Below are positions 60,708 to 64,000 of a stretch of 64,000 nt of DNA, in pieces (within the stretch, counting starts at the first letter, position 1; every line of letters begins with the position of its first letter). Made by a program: the position numbers and the translations under genes. Under the pieces are notes generated by a model, which saw only the letters and a list, made by a program, of their open reading frames with translations, did not search any database and was not told the DNA's origin. Where the stretch lies: assembly GCA_026192395.1 (NCBI GenBank), contig WACF01000001.1, positions 1 through 64,000 on the forward strand. Reading direction: 5' to 3'. The stretch comes from Proteobacteria bacterium 005FR1. GTDB lineage: Bacteria; Pseudomonadota; Gammaproteobacteria; Pseudomonadales; Cellvibrionaceae.

Positions 60708-61609
60708 GCGAATTTGTCGAAAGAGAAGATACGGCCGTATACGAAACGGACGAACCGGTCCTGTATCGGGTGGAAAACGGCGTGGCCATCGTCACCATGT
60801 GTCGGTCCCGGTACAACAACGTGCAGAATTCGCAGATGACATACGCGCTGGACGACTGCTTCCAGCGTGCGATCAACGATGACGCTGTAAAGGTCATCGT
60901 CCTGGGCGCCACCGGCAAGCACTTTTCCGCCGGCCACGACATCGGCACTCCGGGACGTGACGTCACGAAGTCTTTCGAGCGCAAACACTTGCTGTGGGAC
61001 CACACTAACAAACCAGGTGGTGAGTTTCTCTACGTGCGCGAGCAGGAAGTCTATTTAAACATGTGCCGCCGCTGGCGGGATATGCCGAAGCCGACTATCG
61101 CGATGGTGCAGGGAGGCTGTATCGCCGGCGGTCTGATGCTGGCCTGGGTCTGCGATCTGATCGTGGCCAGTGAAGACGCTTTTTTTCAGGATCCGGTGGT
61201 CCGCATGGGTATTCCGGGCGTTGAGTATTTTGCTCATGCATTCGAGATGCATCCGCGTATTGCCAAAGAGTTCCTCTTCCTGGGCGAGCGCATGCCGGCC
61301 AGTCGGGCCTTTGAGCTTGGAATGGTGAACCGCATCGTTCCCCGCGACGAATTGGAAGCGCAGACGCTGGAGATTGCACAGCGCGTTGCCGAGCAGCCGC
61401 GTATGGGGCTTGCGCTTACAAAGCAAGCGGTCAATCACATCGAGGATCTGCAGGGCAAGCGCACCGGAATGGAAGCGGCTTTCGCCTGGCACCATTTCGC
61501 CCACGTGCACAATGAGCAGGTGTCCGGTGACAAACTGGGCGGCTTCGACGGTAAGGCGATGGCGGCTCGCAACAAGGCTCAGGCGAAAGAGAAGGGCGGC
61601 GACCAATGA
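60704..61609 (+). CDS. enoyl-CoA hydratase/isomerase family protein
   Basis: 301 aa crotonase-fold protein, longer than average because of an N-terminal extension and an insertion after the oxyanion motif (HFSAGHDIGTPGRDVTKSFE). Other features: GGCIAGGLMLAWVCDLIVA, QDPVVRMGIPGVEY and an unusual C-terminus ending AWHHFAHVHNEQVSG. The canonical first glutamate is replaced (GGLM). It is not the EchA20 ortholog, which lies at 62709. Coupled between ipdB and ipdC by 4-bp overlaps at both ends, so a C/D-ring intermediate is the likely substrate. Confidence 0.83.
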   Translation: MSEFVEREDTAVYETDEPVLYRVENGVAIVTMCRSRYNNVQNSQMTYALDDCFQRAINDDAVKVIVLGATGKHFSAGHDIGTPGRDVTKSFERKHLLWDHTNKPGGEFLYVREQEVYLNMCRRWRDMPKPTIAMVQGGCIAGGLMLAWVCDLIVASEDAFFQDPVVRMGIPGVEYFAHAFEMHPRIAKEFLFLGERMPASRAFELGMVNRIVPRDELEAQTLEIAQRVAEQPRMGLALTKQAVNHIEDLQGKRTGMEAAFAWHHFAHVHNEQVSGDKLGGFDGKAMAARNKAQAKEKGGDQ

Positions 61610-62712
61610 GCATTTTGGTCACACCCGTGACCGAAGCACTGGGCTGTCGTTATCCGATTGTACAAACGGCCATGGGCTGGGTGTCCGACGCCAACCTCGT
61701 GATTGCCACCACGCGGGCAGGCGGCTTCGGCTTTCTCGCCGGCGCCACGATTCCTGCCGAAGAGGTGGAAGGTGAAATCCAGCGGGTGATTGAGGCCACT
61801 GGTGGCAGTAACTTCGGTTTGAACTTCCACATGTTTCAGGAAAACGCCTCGCAATGTGTGGATCTGGCCGTTAAGTACCGCCTCCGCGCGGTGAGCTACG
61901 GCCGCGGTCCCGACCAGCAAACGATCCAGCGCTTCAAGGATGCCGGAGTGCTCTGCATTCCCACAGTGGGCGCTCTGAAGCATGCGGTGAAAGCGGTGGA
62001 TCTCGGCGCTGACATGATCACCATTCAGGGGGGCGAAGGCGGCGGACACACCGGCGGTGTACCTACCACGATCCTGCTGCCTCAGGTCTTGGACGCAGTG
62101 AAGGTGCCGGTCATTGCCGCAGGAGGCTATTCAAGCGGCCGCGGGTTGGCTTCGGCCCTGGCTGCCGGAGCCGGGGGAATTGCAATGGGCACTCGGTTCA
62201 TGATGACCTCCGACTCGCCCACGCCACAGACGACCCTGCAACGCTACCTGGCTATCCAGGATACCCAGAAGATCCGCGTGACGACGGCAGTGGATGGTCT
62301 GCGTCACCGAATGGTGGAAAACCCCTTTATCAAGCGCCTCGAGTCCGCCGGGCCCATAAAACGACTGTGGATTGCCCTGAGCAGTGCCCGCAAGTGGAAG
62401 GCTCAGACCGGCATGAGCACCACTCACATGGTAAAGACGTTTTTTAAGGCCATCGGCGAAGACGCGGCAGCCCTTTCCCAGGTGGTCATGTCAGCCAATC
62501 AGCCGGTTCTGTTGCAGCGCTCCATGGTGGAAGGGTATCCGGATGAGGGAATTCTTCCCAGCGGTCAGGTCGCCGCGGTTCTCGATGACCTGCCTAGTTG
62601 CCGAGAGCTGATCGAGCAGGTCGCCCAAGAAGCAGAACAATGTCTGCAGCGTCTCTGCGCACAAGCGCAGACATCGCAGCTAAAAGAAGGACAGGAGAAG
62701 ACCGAGGTATGA
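61606..62712 (+). CDS. ipdC: IpdC, nitronate-monooxygenase-family flavoprotein
   Basis: 368 aa FMN barrel: YPIVQTAMGWVSDANLVIAT, GGFGFLAGATIP, FGLNFHMFQENAS, MITIQGGEGGGHTGGVPTT, VIAAGGYSSGRGLASALAAGAG and MGTRFMMTSDSP. Size and its ipdA-ipdB neighbours match Mycobacterium IpdC, which oxidises a C/D-ring CoA intermediate before IpdAB acts. Starts within the stop of the preceding gene (ATGA). Confidence 0.88.
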   Translation: MSILVTPVTEALGCRYPIVQTAMGWVSDANLVIATTRAGGFGFLAGATIPAEEVEGEIQRVIEATGGSNFGLNFHMFQENASQCVDLAVKYRLRAVSYGRGPDQQTIQRFKDAGVLCIPTVGALKHAVKAVDLGADMITIQGGEGGGHTGGVPTTILLPQVLDAVKVPVIAAGGYSSGRGLASALAAGAGGIAMGTRFMMTSDSPTPQTTLQRYLAIQDTQKIRVTTAVDGLRHRMVENPFIKRLESAGPIKRLWIALSSARKWKAQTGMSTTHMVKTFFKAIGEDAAALSQVVMSANQPVLLQRSMVEGYPDEGILPSGQVAAVLDDLPSCRELIEQVAQEAEQCLQRLCAQAQTSQLKEGQEKTEV

Positions 62713-63461
62713 ATTCCGCCTTTCGTGTTGAGTTGAATGAGCACATCGCCGAATTGGTGCTGAACAAGCCACCGGTTAACGCCCTGAATAGTGACGAGTG
62801 GCTCTCGTTGGCGGAGAACATTTCTGCACTGGGAACCAACCCGGATGTGCGGGTAGTGATCATTCGCGCCGAAGGTCGGGGGTTTTGCGCCGGAGTGGAT
62901 ATCAAAGAGCTCGACGCCTATCCGGAACGCATTGTCAGGGTGAACGCGGGCAACTATGCCACCTTCAAGGCGGTGCATCGTTGCGCAGTGCCGGTTATCA
63001 CCGCCGTGCACGGTTTTGTGCTGGGCGGCGGCATCGGTATCACCGGGGCCAGTGACGTCGTTTTGGCATCGCATTGCGCTAGCTTTGCACTGCCGGAGGT
63101 GGATCGCGGGGCGATGGGAGGGGGTGCCCATTTGCAGCGGCTGTTCCCGGTGCAGAAGGTTCGGCACATGTTCTTCACGGGCGAAGCAGTCAGCGCTTCA
63201 GACGCCATGCAATACGGCTTCATCGAGCGTTTAGTAGAAAAAAATGAACTGCCGGAGGCTGCCCGAGAAATTGCGAGAAAAATTGCGGCCAAGAGCCCGG
63301 CCATGATCCGCATCGCCAAGGAAGCCCTCAATGGCATTGAGGACGGAAATTTGGAGGACAAATACCGCTGGGAACAGGGATTTACTTTGGAAGCGTACAC
63401 CCAGCCTGATTCCGCCGAGACCCGACGGGCGTTTGTGGAGAAACGCGAAAGTAAATTCTGA
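62709..63461 (+). CDS. echA20: EchA20 ring-opening hydrolase/hydratase of the C/D-ring pathway
   Basis: 250 aa crotonase. It follows Mycobacterium EchA20 closely, as I recall it: LNKPPVNALNSDEWLSLAEN, VIIRAEGRGFCAGVDIKEL, GFVLGGGIGITGASDVVLAS, LPEVDRGAMGGGAHLQRL, and AKEALNGIEDG with YRWEQGFTLE near the end. EchA20 opens ring D of 5-oxo-HIC-CoA-type intermediates. Overlaps ipdC by 4 bp; good context (ipdA-ipdB-ipdC-echA20). Confidence 0.9.
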   Translation: MNSAFRVELNEHIAELVLNKPPVNALNSDEWLSLAENISALGTNPDVRVVIIRAEGRGFCAGVDIKELDAYPERIVRVNAGNYATFKAVHRCAVPVITAVHGFVLGGGIGITGASDVVLASHCASFALPEVDRGAMGGGAHLQRLFPVQKVRHMFFTGEAVSASDAMQYGFIERLVEKNELPEAAREIARKIAAKSPAMIRIAKEALNGIEDGNLEDKYRWEQGFTLEAYTQPDSAETRRAFVEKRESKF

Positions 63462-63479
63462 AAAGCCGGGAAAACTTCT

Positions 63480-64000
63480 ATGCAGCTTACCTATACCGCC
63501 GAACAAAATAACTTCCGTGCCGAGGTGCGTGCTTGGCTGAAAAAAAATACACCCAAAAAGCCGTTGGTCAGCTATGACACTCGCGAGGGCTTTGAGCAAC
63601 ACCGCGAGTGGGAGTGCAAGCTTTACGACGCCCGCCTGTCAATGGTGATCTGGCCGGAGCATCTGGGTGGCAGGGGCTGCGATCTCATTGAGTGGTTGAT
63701 TTTCGAAGAAGAATACTACGCTGCCGGCGCGCCCATGCGAGTAAATCAGAACGGGCAACTACTGCTGGGGCCGACTCTCATGGAGTTCGGCACTGAAGAG
63801 CAGAAGCGCCGCTTTCTGCCGCGCATTGCCTCGAGCGAAGATATGTGGGCTCAGGGCTGGTCCGAGCCGAACGCCGGCTCGGACATGGCCGCAATTCGTA
63901 GTAGGGCGGTGCGTGACGGCGACGATTTTGTTATCAACGGCCAGAAAACCTGGTCCACCCGCGCCATATTCGCCGACTGGATTTTCGGCTTGTTTCGAAG
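63480..64000 (+). CDS. acyl-CoA dehydrogenase (cut by window edge)
   Basis: The first 173 residues of an ACAD: MQLTYTAEQNNFRAEVRAWL, WPEHLGGRGCDLIEW, NQNGQLLLGPTLMEFGTEEQ, WAQGWSEPNAGSDMAAIRSR and INGQKTWSTRAIFADWIFGL. The pattern is like the FadE30 group of HIP degradation and like the ACAD at 47407. It continues the hsaC-ipdABC-echA20 operon (18 bp after echA20). Confidence 0.85.
   Translation, partial: MQLTYTAEQNNFRAEVRAWLKKNTPKKPLVSYDTREGFEQHREWECKLYDARLSMVIWPEHLGGRGCDLIEWLIFEEEYYAAGAPMRVNQNGQLLLGPTLMEFGTEEQKRRFLPRIASSEDMWAQGWSEPNAGSDMAAIRSRAVRDGDDFVINGQKTWSTRAIFADWIFGLFR

Noticed and set aside
60704-61609. EchA20 assignment for the first crotonase in the ipd operon
   Set aside because: The crotonase at 62709 matches EchA20 motif by motif and in length; this one is 50 residues longer with different active-site context.

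Overview
The window reads as the chromosome of an aerobic, steroid-degrading proteobacterium, most likely a gammaproteobacterium. This rests on gene content and on the mixture of actinobacterial-type (Hsa/Ipd/Chs) and Comamonas-type (HsdA, 3beta/17beta-HSD) steroid proteins; no rRNA or other marker gene is present to fix the taxon. I saw no rRNA, tRNA or CRISPR.

Left third (1-16.3 kb): sparse and eroded. It opens with the 3' end of an IS3-family transposase. Then come a protein with two tandem HTH-like repeats, about 1.8 kb of non-coding DNA with an AT-rich repeat zone, a decayed DAHP-synthase (aroG-type) pseudogene, and a fragment of a receiver domain. Three large c-di-GMP/two-component proteins follow: periplasmic-binding-domain/EAL, frameshifted MASE1-GGDEF, and GAF-PAS-histidine kinase-receiver. 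After a broken AraC-type remnant and a cold-shock protein come two exported amidohydrolases and a small membrane protein.

Right two-thirds (16.3-64 kb): a compact steroid catabolic cluster. Ring opening is covered by kshA, kshB, kstD and a second KstD-like flavoprotein (candidate Delta4-dehydrogenase). Rings A/B are removed by hsaA, hsaB, hsaC, hsaD and hsaE-hsaG-hsaF. The last three side-chain carbons are removed by fadE28, fadE29, chsH1, chsH2 and ltp2. A second partial side-chain set has two acyl-CoA dehydrogenases, a thiolase-like protein, a reversed DUF35-MaoC fusion, CoA ligases and an aldehyde dehydrogenase. Rings C/D are attacked by FadD3-like ligases, ipdA, ipdB, ipdC, echA20 and a FadE cut by the window edge. 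A 3alpha-HSDH (hsdA), a 7alpha-HSDH-like SDR, a BaiE-like SnoaL dehydratase and an old-yellow-enzyme point to bile acids as substrates.

The most striking unlabelled signal is a 16-bp palindrome, consensus TMGTCY-N4-RGACKA and usually extended to GGACGATG. I find it 14 times, always in an intergenic or 5' leader position of the steroid operons and nowhere I noticed in the left third. It looks like the operator of one steroid regulon. No conventional regulator gene is present in the cluster, although HsaB carries a MarR-like C-terminal domain.
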